From Anaspis maculata (taxonomy: Eukaryota > Arthropoda > Insecta > Coleoptera > Scraptiidae), in NCBI GenBank assembly GCA_949128115.1, contig OX421964.1, positions 43,998,601 to 44,062,600 of the forward strand: a DNA stretch of 64,000 bases, in the 5' to 3' direction. Below the pieces are notes generated by a model. That model had not been told where the DNA came from, ran no database searches, and was given only the letters and a program-made list of their open reading frames with translations. A program made the position numbers and the translations under genes. Positions 45,993-56,709 of the stretch are shown here, piece by piece (positions within the stretch are counted from its first letter, which is position 1; every line of letters starts with the position of its first letter).

Positions 45993-48165
45993 CAATTCTA
46001 TACCAAAATATAGTTCTCCCAATAGCTGCTTTTTAGATAGCGGCGCTAGTATCAAGATAGGGCTGGCTTGGTCTCAAGATCTTTCAGTAATTATTAGAAT
46101 CGTCCCTCGTAGCAGGCAGGGGGCCGAGCCTCTTACAGAGCGTTGGAATTCCCCGTTGACCGCTGCGTATTGTGACTATCCGTACGAAGCCATCGGCTCC
46201 TGGATAAGTGGCGGTATTCCGGGCTAAGCGCCAACGTAATGAGGGTTAGTTCTTGGTCCATTACAGTGACTAAATCACCGACACATGAACTCTTGTACTA
46301 GGTCGTACAGCAGCTTTAAACTTGGAGGTGGTAGTTGGCTTAGGTATTCATAAGACCATTTCTTCCAAAAATGACCTTGGACTAACTATGGATGGATCCA
46401 CTTTGATCTCAACGTTTGAATGGTGGTCCATTTACTGGCACTATCCTCCATCCATTCCACTCCATTTGTCACTAGGTATATGATGGGTTGACTGATCTAT
46501 CAAAGGAACCATTAGAAATTAGACATAACGGTCTTGGATGAAAAACCACTCCACTTTAAACACAAAGTATTATTCAAAATCTTCGAACGTTAGTAGAAAG
46601 TAGGAGTCTCTGGATAACGTGATAAGAATTGTGTTTCAATAATCTGACAGTGACTAACTGACTTCTCATAGACTTCCATGGTGAGAAGATCCTGCGCAAT
46701 TTCTCTCCACGCGATGCCCTGTTGACAGTGGTGGACTAAGGAAATTGGGGGCTCTGGGCGGATTGCGAGATGGGGCCCCTAAGGAGCGAAAGTTAAGAAT
46801 ATGAAGGCGGGGGCGGCAGACTTTTTGGACCACCCTGCCCCGCTGTGTTTGAACAAAACCCTAAGAAACTAAAAAAAAAAAGGATGTAGACTGCTAATAC
46901 CAAAACTAAGAGCATGAATTGATCATATTGAAAAAATGTGCCTCGTTATTCCAATCTTTTCATATAGTCGGTCAGATGTAGGTATACCTACTACACAATG
47001 GCGTAGCCAGAGTTTGAGGGCGGAGGGGGCCAAGACAACGACGAAGGGGCGAGTTGACAAAAGGTAGCGCCGCAGGAGAAATTTTTTGACATGATGATAA
47101 TAATAATGCTGATAATAATCGGTATAGTTGATGTGTTTTGCAGTTTCGGTTTTGACGGTTTTTTTCTTACCAAAATTACTTGATTATCATTTTCCACAAG
47201 CTTCGTGTACAATCTACTTATCTGTGATGAGTAGACTCAGATCTCGCTTCCGAGAAAAAATTATAAAAACAATAATAACCACAGAATTTTGAAGACTTGA
47301 GGCCCCTGTTACTCTATTTAGCAAGCACTCTTTGGTTTGCTTGTATTATTATCAGGTATTGATCAAATTGGTGACTCTCTACTGAGATCTCCACTTGTTT
47401 GAGTCGCCCATCTACTTGATCGTATGGTCAAAGTAGGGTCTAAGCTGATTCGGTCGATTGCCTAGATCAACTCATCCTTGGAGTTGAACTTACTTGATTT
47501 CTTGATAGAAAGGTTCGAGTTGAACATCGTCAATAATTACTGTTTGACTAGATGCTGTTTTTTCAGCCGTACAAAACCAACGACAGTATGTGACGACTCT
47601 GGCAAGTACGAGCTGGTAAGTAAGATCTGGATCATCCTCAGAATTTGGGTTCAATCGGAGTGAAAATCTCATATCGGGCATTTAAAGTTCTGGGAGTTAA
47701 TTATGTTACTGCGGCAAAACCGTTCACACCAGAATAACGCAGTTTGGTAGAAATGTAGTTCTCCCAACCTAATGGGGTCTTATACGATTTTTTTTATTGC
47801 TTCAAAAAGTTTCACAAGGTGAGTTTTCTAGATGAATGATAATAGTTTGTCTCAAAAGCCTCTACCTTTTTTTTTTAAATGTTGAAAATCGAAGCGGGAA
47901 TAACCCCGATTAAATTCCAACGTCTGATGACGTAGGCGGACGAGTTGAGTTTGCGCAATGGGATGGTCGTAGCTGGAGCCTTGTTGCCAAATTGTGTGAC
48001 AGGCAGTCAAGATTTGCATGAATATTTTGATATTCCTTAAAAAAAAGTCACTTTGACAAAACAACCCGTTAGGTGGTATGTTTTTGGATACAATGATAAA
48101 CATTTTTGAGGCATGAACAATCAATTTTGGTGTTTGCAATGAGAGTCCATCATAAATCTGGCAGC
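45993..48165. other. Unique DNA without recognised genes
   Basis: G-rich words (GGGGGCTCTGGGCGG at 46749, GATGGGGCCCC at 46770) and TGGCGTAGCCAGAGTTTGAGG at 47000 are of the same type as 35950. No gene is recognised. Short frames at 47.48-47.68 and 47.85-48.18 kb lack motifs. Confidence 0.25.
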
Positions 48166-48283
48166 TTTGCAACAAGGAAACGTCATTTGAACGACGCTGT
48201 TGCCACCTTGTTAATTGTCTTTTTTGACTGAATGGTGGTTAAATCGAATTTATTTGCTCGGTACATTCTGCAAATAAACAATA

Positions 48284-48589
48284 TTGCCATCGAAAACATG
48301 CATTTTCAAGGGATATCCCAACACCTCTTCAAGTGCCCCACAAAAAATTGTCATCAGCGTACCCAAGTCTCAACCCCTGATAAACAAGTGCCATACAGCT
48401 ACCGGCGACAAAAGCCCAGCCCCATGGGGCGGCGGATATTTTTGCTGTGAAGATCATTTCAATGTAGGTAGAATCGTTGAACTTTGTGACCCCTTACCTG
48501 CAACAGTTTGTTTTTTCACAGCTGGAATCCGATGCCCCAAACTAGAAGTAGTAGTATGTATAAGGTTGTGGGCTCGGTTGTGGGCTTGA
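48284..48589 (+). CDS. THAP zinc-finger-like ORF (copy C, probably degenerate)
   Basis: The frame of 101 residues starts MPSKTCIFKGYPN. A THAP finger normally starts within a few residues of the initiator methionine with C-x2-4-C; here Cys6 is present but the partner position is Tyr11. Residues around 28-33 read VISVPK. A Trp follows in APWGGG, then YFCCEDHFNV, which carries the C-x2-H pair and the aromatic residues expected in the second half. After that the frame loses resemblance, so the carboxyl end is probably an unspliced or frameshifted tail. THAP fingers bind DNA and occur in P-element transposases and host regulators. Upstream, TGTTGCCACC and AACGTCATTTG resemble simple insect promoter words. 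A SWIM-type pseudogene faces it at 49069-49800. The ATG was chosen because the THAP motif begins five residues after it. Confidence 0.5.
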   Translation: MPSKTCIFKGYPNTSSSAPQKIVISVPKSQPLINKCHTATGDKSPAPWGGGYFCCEDHFNVGRIVELCDPLPATVCFFTAGIRCPKLEVVVCIRLWARLWA

Positions 48590-49068
48590 AAACCATTCAA
48601 GGAAAATATGTAGTACCCCCCTTTAAAAATTGAGCTGAAAAAGAAGCCTCAGCTAACTCCTTTTACAAAGAAAAAGAAATATGAGCTCACTACCTCACTG
48701 GCAGCAGATCGTAAAGGTATGCAAAGAAAATGATTCCAAGCAACACTTCGAAATAGATGTGGCAGGAAGTGAAATTATATGCCACCATCTAGGTAAGTGT
48801 TAGCAAGGATCTACAGCAGCTATCGTCACCATCAGCAACGTAGCAAATCGACAGGCCGTAGAACTTGATAGTTCTTCCAACTGAGTAGAACGACTCACCG
48901 CTTCGCTTCCAAAACGAAGATTTGGTACTCTGCATGCAAATTAGCCACACCCAACATGTTCTGTTTTTGCATTTTATTGAATTTTATTATAACATTCAGT
49001 TGTCAAGTGTATAAAAATTAAAATAAATGAACCTGTTATTCATATACTATTCAGTTTTTAGTATTTAA
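48590..49068. other. Gap between the THAP ORF and the SWIM pseudogene
   Basis: A short frame reading WQQIVKVCKENDSKQHFEID (plus strand, 48702-48761) ends near a GTAAGT-type site (48791-48796) and could be another exon of the THAP gene. The rest is AT-rich. Confidence 0.25.
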
Positions 49069-49800
49069 TTATTTATAATATGCATTATAAGTTTCCTGGA
49101 GTGTTTGTTCATTAAGGGTTGTTCCCACTTTGGCTAAAGCAGATTTTTTCCAATAGCACTCTGTGGAGGTTACTGATGGATTTTGGCTTTTGTTCAGTAG
49201 CCAATATAGGAGGGCGACGCTATGCTTACAGCCTCCTGTAACAAAGTTACACAATAAATTTCAATTCAATTCAAATTCATTGATACCAAACTACAAAACA
49301 ATGATATCCTTCACTTCGTCAAACTTGAATCGTAAGAAGTTTGCTAACAAAATAATACCGCACCCTATCTGAACTGGCTGCACAATCTCCTCAGGTACAT
49401 AAGACAACCTCCTCTGTTTCTTCTTCAATGATGACTGTAACAGCATATGGAGTAGGTACTTCGGACTTTGTGCTCCGATGTTACTTTGGCTTTGACAGCA
49501 CATGACGTTTTATCACGTTTCACCTGTACAAACCCTATTGCTTCGTCTCCATATATTTGTTTGCTACTTTTGCAAAAAAAGTAATGATTATATGATTGGG
49601 ATCAGGTAGGTGCTAGAGGCTAGCTTGCCGTTTGCTTATGAGTCACAAAGCCTTACCTGCTAGTTTTAACATTTCTTACGCCATGTGCGAAAAAATTTGC
49701 GTTTTTTCTATCAAAATTGTCTACCATGTCCGCATCGACTTCTGGGAGATTTCTGTCGTTGGCTTCTTCGAAACCAGCTTCAATTTTTTCTCAATTTAGC
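49069..49800 (-). pseudogene. SWIM zinc-finger gene remnant, three exons
   Basis: Exon 1 (about 49800-49657) encodes FEEANDRNLPEVDADMVDNF and ends at a GTAAGG donor. Exon 2 (49566-49375) continues in phase with IYGDEAIGFVQVKRDKT and later DCAAS. Exon 3 (49235-49069) starts after TTTGTTACAG and encodes GGCKHSVALLYWL then TECYWKKSALAKVGTTL. The CKH with the preceding DCAAS forms the second half of a SWIM-type Cys/His finger. I recognise the block order from arthropod proteins in which a SWIM finger precedes a YqaJ-like nuclease domain. That is recollection, and no nuclease part follows here. Defects are an in-frame TGA three codons after the likely ATG (near 49798), a frame change near 49450, and a TGA before GDCAAS. 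Introns of 90 and 139 bp preserve phase. Confidence 0.6.
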
Positions 49801-51510
49801 ATAAAAAACAACTCAATACGTTCAGCAAATATGACCGCAAACTCTCACAACAAGAGGAATCAGGGATGTGAGGTTAGATAAATGACAGACATGTAAATAA
49901 TGACAACGTGGCAACGCTGCTTTATGTCAACTGCGGTCTTGCTTCTATTTCATTGGTGGATGAGTTTAGCCGCGAATTCAGTCGATTTAAACAGAGAGAG
50001 TGTGAAGAGCCAAATTTCAAGTTCTTTTCCCTGGGCCGATTTTTTTTCTTTTATCTTTACAGTATTTAGTTTCAGGTACTTGAGCATCGATTTACATCAG
50101 AAAATCGCATTTTGTGATTTTCGTATAAGATCCCATTATCGACAGGTAGCAGTGGTAGCACCCGAGATCCCGAGAATCATTCTCAGCGCCAAAATCAGAA
50201 GAAGTTCCGTATGTCATACATAATGTCATTCCAGGCAGATTTCCCCTACTGATGTCAAGACGTGTGTGACAGCCGAGGTGACAGCCAATCCCACCAATGG
50301 ACCTCAGGTTAGAGGACTTGAAGAAAAACTGCCACCTTCATTCAACATAGTGGGTAGACAACTGCCCATATCTTTTTATAAAGCCATCATATAGGCACAC
50401 TTAGAATCGTTATGGGCATTTAATTTTCTAGGGTTCCTCTCGCTTATTGTAGCCTCGCGCGCTGCACCGCCCCAACTTCATCACCGTCGATAAATCATTG
50501 AAAGACTGCTTGGAAAATGCGCATTATAAAGCAATTACGTTTTTCGCACATAAAATAATACTTACTTCTTCTATGTGCGGCGCTGGTAATTGTCTTTTAG
50601 CCTCCGTGTGCGTTGTTAATTTAAAAGCCAAACGTGGTTTTTGCTGTGCCCGGCAATATATCATCGTTGCCACCATCAAAGCCTACTTTAGTATAGCAGC
50701 ATCCAGCAGCAACAGCAGCTATTGCATTCATCTTTTCTCGTCGAGAAGCCAGCAGTATATAAGCATTGAGAGAAGACGAGCGTGAGTGTATGTGTAGTGC
50801 CATTGCGTAGGGAACTCTGAATTGACTTGGCCCCAATTGACTTTTAACTCGTCTAAGTGCCCGAACATTTAGCGCGCTAGATAACTTTCTTCATTTATGC
50901 ACAATAACGTATACTTATTTATTCACCGCATTATTGTGATTTCTAGCTTCAAATGTTTGTATTTGATTGAGTACTTACCTGGAAGGATTGACAGCCCAGT
51001 AATTTCAGCAAAAAAAATCTAAATTTTCTCAGATCAGTTCAGTTATTGCCCTTACAACAAATCGAACATCCCGAAACAATCCGGCGGATTGGAGGCTCAT
51101 TTACATTTTGTCACTTTGAATGTTCATCTTGGAAGAATCATCCAAAGTAACAAGTGGTGTTAGTTGCTTTTCACTTTTATTGTATACAAAGTATACATAA
51201 AAAAGAGACAATGATCCTCTCCCTATACAATTAATGAATGAATGTTTGAAAAAAAAAATTCAAATTGAATGAAATTGATTGAATTATTTTTAATAAATTA
51301 GCAAACGGCTCCGTCTCGCTCTCAACCTCTAGAATGACCATTAACACCCTGTTTGTATACAAAAACTATTCCCATCCGCTGAAGAAGGTATGAGTGGCGG
51401 AGTTATAAAAATCTCCCACGTTGCTTCTTGCATATTTATTTTGGAAGTTATTGGAATGCCTCTAAATGTGAGATGAGTGAGAAACTTGTATAGTACAGGA
51501 AGTTTCTTTA
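49801..51510. other. Possible promoter at 49870-49950, then unique DNA
   Basis: GACAACGTGGCAACGCTGC (49900-49918) resembles words seen upstream of the THAP ORF at 48180-48215 and could mark an old promoter of the SWIM gene. From 50230 to 50890 the DNA is unique and CpG-bearing with GCAATTACG and TAATTTAAAAG cores. No gene is recognised. Confidence 0.25.
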
Positions 51511-51511
51511 A

Positions 51512-51870
51512 GGGTAGCAAACAATTTAAGTGTGGGTGAATCTTGTCAAAGTATGAGGAAAACATATGCTTACCATTTTGCAAAGTTCGGCTTAGTGATG
51601 AATATACAGCCCTTCAAAGATCTCTTCTTTTGGTTCTTGAAAATTTATTATTTAGGAACGTTTCAACAAAGTTTACCCTAATTCAGCATAGACCACTTTG
51701 TCGAGATCATCCACCTACAAGTCAAATTTTGAAAGAATCCTACAAGTGGCGTAGGAGTAATGGAGGTCATCAATTTGGAAGCATCGGTAGAGAAGTTGAT
51801 TTAAGATGACCAGCTGACCACCCCTACGCGATAGCTTCTGAGCAACTGGTTGGATTCTTTCGTTTGGCAG
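51512..51870. mobile_element. TA-flanked foldback family fragment
   Basis: GGGTGAATCTTGTCAAAGTATG, CTTACCATTTTGCAAAGTTCG and CATCCACCTACAAGTCAAATTTTGA match one arm of the CAGGGTGTTTCAG elements. The outer end is lost. It is an old or truncated copy. Confidence 0.65.
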
Positions 51871-53200
51871 GTATTAAGTATATACGAGTATATAATTCAG
51901 ATGAACAGCGAATATAAGATATTCTAAGTATATATAAGAGGTGAGCTATCCAAGCCTAAGAGTCTCGAAATAAAAATATTCGTCGAATCACGAAATCGTC
52001 AATAAACCATCCCGGTCGGAATCTTATCAAAATTGAAACTGTATCAAGTTTAGGTTATTTTATTGACCGAGCGACAAGGTTTCCTACTTACAAAACCCAG
52101 TTCGAAACGTGTTGCGTTATCTATTCAGCTCGGGGCATACACACAAGACATTTAATTGGATTCCCAGAGCTGCACAGTAGTAGCTAAGTGAGTGGCCACT
52201 TAAGACTGTTATATAATAATTGGTTCTTTGATTGATCGAACATTGCTGGGGCCGTAATGCGTTTCGACCCACCTCAAAAGACCCCCCAAAGAAAATCACC
52301 GTTTTCTTCCAAGAGAATATCATCGAAATTTTCCAAAGCCGGGGCTGAAAAAGAACAGGTTGATGCTGGCGCGCGAGAAGAGAGAAAAACAGAGGTGAGC
52401 GAGCGCGACGCGAACCCAATTAAATCGTCTGAATTTAAATGTTTCATTTTGGATTGATGATTTTAATTTAAATGGCATTCCGGGAAACCATAAGAAACTG
52501 CGATAAAATCAAAGTGATATAAAAATTCGCTTTTATCATCCTCGGTCCAAAGTGGAATGGCTTAATTTTGAGATAAGCCGCCGCTCTTGGTGCATAATTA
52601 GTAGGTAAAGAAATGAAGACTGTTATGTAATGATGGGCGGATTAAATCTTGGATGTTCCTAATAAGGCGAATGACAAGAAAATAAAAATTTGCGGTTCCT
52701 TCATACACCAAGCTCAACACTTAGGGACGAAGGAATAACGCATGGAACCAGGCCAGTTCGCAGCAATCAGCTGACACCCCGGCGCTTAGGCTTACTTCTT
52801 ACGCCTGATTTTGGTATATGACCCCAGCATGAAACGCTCAGAGGACAGTTTCAGTTTAAAAGGTATTATTCTACCTGAAGTACGTATATACAATAAATTG
52901 AGTAAGTGACAGCATTAGGTAACTCCTTCAATTTTGACATTTAGAATTTCGGTATTCATTCGCACCCATGTTTTACAATATCTTGAAAAGATGGAAACGT
53001 TTTAGCAGAGCGTGGAAATTTTCAATGATTTTTTTTAAGAACAACTATGTTTCTAATACACAGCTTGCAACATCTTCAAAGCATGGAAAGATTTTGGCAA
53101 GGCGATATTTGTCCTACGGCCAACAAGTATTTTCCATTATTTCTACATAACCAAGTGATGATTTGAAAACAATCTACCCGCAATAACTCTCGATTTCTGG
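51871..53200. other. Unique DNA without recognised genes
   Basis: The stretch includes an AT-rich unique part with homeodomain-type cores at 52430-52620. Frames at 52117-52457 overlap on both strands and show no motif. Confidence 0.25.
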
Positions 53201-53204
53201 TGAA

Positions 53205-53550
53205 TATTTCATCGAGCAAAAACAGGTCGATTCTTATATCGAAGGGGACATCTAAATCCTATATTCATTATCCACGATAATTTTGGCCAAGCGATCGCAA
53301 GTGATGCCCGACTCCGTAGAATTTTGTTGTTTGTATCCAATTTATTCGGTTGCCATTGACAGTGAGATTCAAATAAGTTAATATTATCCTTATGACATGC
53401 TCTTATAATCAAGGGCTTTGTATGTGATAACAAGTAAGAAAATTGTTATCTAAATTCACCCCTTCGTTCCCCCCACCCCAACTTCAAAATTTCCAATTGC
53501 ACGACCTACTTTGTGATACACAAAATTGTAGGAAATCAAATTCCACGTTT
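53205..53550. repeat. Dispersed repeat shared with 61640-61830 and 29.9-30.1 kb
   Basis: ACAGGTCGATT.T.ATATCGA..GGGACATCT, CCCACCCCAACTT and CACAAAATTG.A recur at 61640-61800. The middle part (53265-53430) recurs at 29890-30130. The element type is unknown. Confidence 0.55.
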
Positions 53551-53554
53551 CACG

Positions 53555-54420
53555 TTTCATGACAATCGTTCCACTAATAAGAAATTTCATATGGCGGCCA
53601 AGATGGCGGTGAAATCATGAAGTTCAGCTTGAAAATGAGAATGTTTATTTCATTTCATTTATTATACTCTCTACGATGACTTATATATTACAGGTATTTT
53701 ATGATCTGGAGTGTTGATTCCACAGAAATTTTGACAGCTGCTGCTAATTCCAAACTCTTTCTGACCGTTGGAAGCCCCGGCTCGCCATATTCCGGCTCGT
53801 CTCTTCTCTAACTCCAACTTAGTTGTTCATTCGAGAGTAGAGTACCTATAAGTGCGAAGTTTCATGACAATCGTTTCACTCATAAGAGATTTCAATATGG
53901 CAGCCAAGATGGCGACGGAATCATGGGACTTAGCTTGAAATTAAGAATGTTCATGCGAGACAGGAGTAAGTCCCAAGTTTCATGAACAATCGTTCCAATA
54001 ATAAGATATTTCAATATGGCAGCCAAAATGGCGGCGGAATCATGAAACTCAGCTTGAAAATAAGAAGGTTATACGAGGCAAGGATAAGTTCCAAGTTTCA
54101 TGAAAATCGTTCCACTAATAAGAAGTTTCAATATGACAGCCAAAATGGCGGCGGAATCACAGAATTTAGCTTGAAAAGAAGAATGTTCATGCGAGACAAG
54201 AGTAACTTCCAAGTTTCATGACAATCGTTCCACTAATAAGATATTTGAATATGGCGGCCAAGATGGCGGCTGAATTATGAAATTTAGCATGAAAATAAGA
54301 ATTATCATTCCTGACAAGAGTAAGTTGCAAGTTCCATGAAAATCCTTCCAATAATAAGAAATCTTAATATGGCGGCCAAGATGGCGGCGTGATCATAAAC
54401 TCTAATCCACCCACTGGCCA
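53555..54420. repeat. 119-bp tandem array with AAGATGGCGGC words
   Basis: Six units start at about 53560, 53860, 53978, 54096, 54215 and 54336 with AGTTTCATGA.AATCGTTCC. Each carries AATATGGCGGCCAAGATGG or a variant and ends in ATAAGAATGTTCATGCGAG. Units 1 and 2 are separated by about 175 bp of unrelated DNA (53650-53830), which looks like an insertion. The same unit in inverted orientation lies at 7020-7260. Confidence 0.9.
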
Positions 54421-55124
54421 CCCTTGAGGACCTAAGCTATCCATCAAAAAAAGTTCCAGGGCTCTAGCTTCATTCCTCGAAGAGGAGTTCAACTTCTCAG
54501 AAGTGCACAGAAAATCTTTGTTTTTTTGATAATAATACTGGTAACTATGTAGGATCAAAAAAATAATGCCCATTCTTGACAACATCAGCTATCCATCGGG
54601 AGAAGTTACAAGTCTCTACCTTCATTCCCCGAGGAGTTCAAATTCTTAGAAGTGCACAGGACATCTTTGTGTTTTGATAATAATGATGGTAACTGGGTAT
54701 GGATCAAAAAAATATTGCCCATTGGCCACCCTTGGAGACATCAGCTATCCATCGGAAAAAGTTCCAAGGCTCCAGCTTCAGTCTCCGAGGAGGAGTTCAA
54801 TTTCTTGGAAGTGCACAGGAAATCTTTGTTTTTTGATAATAATAATGGTAACTATGTAGGATCAAAAAAATAATGCCTATCCTTGACGACATCAGCTATC
54901 CATCAGAAGAAGTTACAAGTCTCTAGCTTTATTTCCCGAGGAGTTCAACTTCATAGAAGTGCACAGGACATCTTTGTGTTTTGATAATAATAATGGTAAC
55001 TGTGTATGAATCAAAAAAAATAATGCACATTGGCGACCCTTGGGGACATCAGCTATCGATCGGAAAAAGTTCCAAGGGTCTAGCTCCATTCTCCGAAGAG
55101 GAGTACAACTTCTTAATTTCTACA
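54421..55124. repeat. 153-bp tandem array
   Basis: Units of about 153 bp begin near 54411, 54569, 54717, 54874 and 55026 with CCATTGGCCACCCTTG or variants. They contain ATCAGCTATCCATCGG, AAGTTCCAAGGCTCTAGC, GAGGAGTTCAACTTC and GTTTTTTGATAATAATAATG. They follow the 119-bp array directly and end at the microsatellite. Confidence 0.88.
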
Positions 55125-55167
55125 CGGACAGACGGACAGACGGACAGACGGACAGACGGACAGACGG

Positions 55168-55207
<40 letters not shown>
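55125..55207. repeat. GACGGACA/GACA microsatellite
   Basis: The run starts just after CTTCTTAATTTCTACACG and is followed by AACAGGCCATATAAGCGTCAT. The same flanks border the microsatellites at about 6865 and 7535, so the run is part of the element family. Confidence 0.95.
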
Positions 55208-55211
<4 letters not shown>

Positions 55212-55690
55212 GCCATATAAGCGTCATTTTCTTACAAAAATGCGACATGAAGATATTTGGATGTTCGTAAGGAATGGGGCAAAAACTATTTGCCCTCGGG
55301 AGGCTGCCGAAGGGGTTCTTGAACGCGTTGAGTGAAGGGGCTGGAAACAAGTGTTCGGGAAAGTTGTTCCCGTCATGGAACACTGTTCGAAAAGAACAGC
55401 TTCAGTATTGGCGAACAGATATCTTGAGCTTCTCTCTCATAAGCTAAGTTCAAAGCTGTGACACCTAAAGCTATGATTCCTGTTCATTGCGGAGAGGGCG
55501 TCTATTGCCAAAGATAAGCCAGCATGAAAGATCTCATATAGGTGTAAATTACATCACCCTCGCCGTCTCCACTCGCAGACAGAGCTGTCAATCTTAGCCT
55601 TCTCAATCTCTCATCGCAAGAGAAGGAAGACAAGCGAGAATGGAAGCCCAGCGAGTCACCCTGTTCTACACAGCCTCCAACAGTATGGTG
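55208..55690. other. Unassigned DNA
   Basis: The first 60 bp (CATATAAGCGTCATTTTC) still belong to the repeat family. The rest shows no recognised feature. Confidence 0.3.
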
Positions 55691-55694
55691 TATC

Positions 55695-56525
55695 GTGGTC
55701 TAGCATTACTCCTCAGTCTGAGACTCCAAACAACAACACTGAATTTCAGCAAAAGAGAAATGTGTATGCCTTGTAAATTTGAAGAAAAATACGTTTGTCG
55801 GGGTTGAGAAAAATCTCTTGCATGTTGCATAATGTAATGATGTAAAGCTCAAAGTTTGCTCTTTTGACCGCGGAGGAAACACGGTCAGACCATCCCACTT
55901 TGGAGTCAAGAGCAATGCCCAAATCACAGGCTTGTCCACCGGTGAGAGCCTATGGCCACTTCTTAACTAGTACATATGATAATCTGGTATCAGTCAGCCA
56001 ATGTGCAAAACTTCGCCCTTGTCCATATTTGAAGGGATTTTCCAGGCGTCACACCACTCCTCAACAGAAAAGAGATCCAGCTGTACCTGTGCATAACCGA
56101 AATTTGTTTGAGGAGGATTTGCAATGATTCTCGTGTCGCCTGCAAAAAGGACATGCTTCGATTTGACAAGAGTTGTCAGGTCAGAAGTGGAAATAATGAA
56201 CGGAAATGGATTAAAGGCAGAACCCTGTAGAACACTTGATGTAACTCTATGGTGAGATAAATACGACCCATCAACGCGCGCAGTGAAAGTATTATCACTC
56301 AAGAACGCAACAGATGCACTCAAGATTATGACCCTTGCAATGCTCCAGCTTTGCCAAAAGTCTCCTGTGTGGAACCCTATTAAACGCTTTGAAAAAATCA
56401 AGATAGGCATACTCTACTAGAATGCCACTATCATTCATCTCCCTCCAACGATCAATGCAGTAACGGAGATTGGCTACCTTTGATTCACCAGCCTTGTTGG
56501 AGCCACATACTGTTGGAGCCTGTTG
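55695..56525 (-). pseudogene. CR1/jockey-type LINE reverse transcriptase fragment
   Basis: Reading on the minus strand: SKVANLRYCIDRWREMNDSG and then YLDFFKAFNRVPHR (the RT motif with the first catalytic Asp). A changed GSAFNPFPFIISTSDL block follows, where PQGSVLGPLLF is usual, and then LFAGDTRI, where FADDTKI is usual. The second catalytic aspartate pair is therefore damaged (GD for DD). WCDAWKIPSNMDKGEVLHIG and DLGIALDSKVGWSDRVS follow, which are typical thumb-region motifs of this LINE group. Stops and frame changes separate the blocks. The longest open frame is 55994-56410. It is an independent element from the RNase H LINE immediately upstream. Confidence 0.8.
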
Positions 56526-56709
56526 AACGATCAGTGGTAATCAGATGGTTTACAGGGTCCAGTTGAGCGGATCGAAAACTTAGATGGGAGACCGCCGGTG
56601 GCGGCTACAATCTGTAGATTGATTGTAGTTTGGAGGTGGTCGTTTGGTCTCGGAGGATCCTTTCTGCACTGCGACCTATAAGATCTTTTGTGCGTGACCA
56701 TGCTTCTAT
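56526..56709 (-). mobile_element. LINE 3' region with a 5S-rRNA-like word
   Basis: On the plus strand GAAAACTTAGATGGGAGACC with the following GCC resembles the internal control region of 5S rRNA genes (ACTTAGATGGG.GACCGC). The remaining 5S sequence is not recognisable. The part 56630-56700 recurs at 9868-9935, which marks it as the tail of the minus-strand LINE. The 5S resemblance could be chance or a SINE3-like origin. Confidence 0.4.

Noticed and set aside
56545..56625. A 5S rRNA gene
   Set aside because: Only about 20 bp resemble the control region. The full 120-bp structure is not present.
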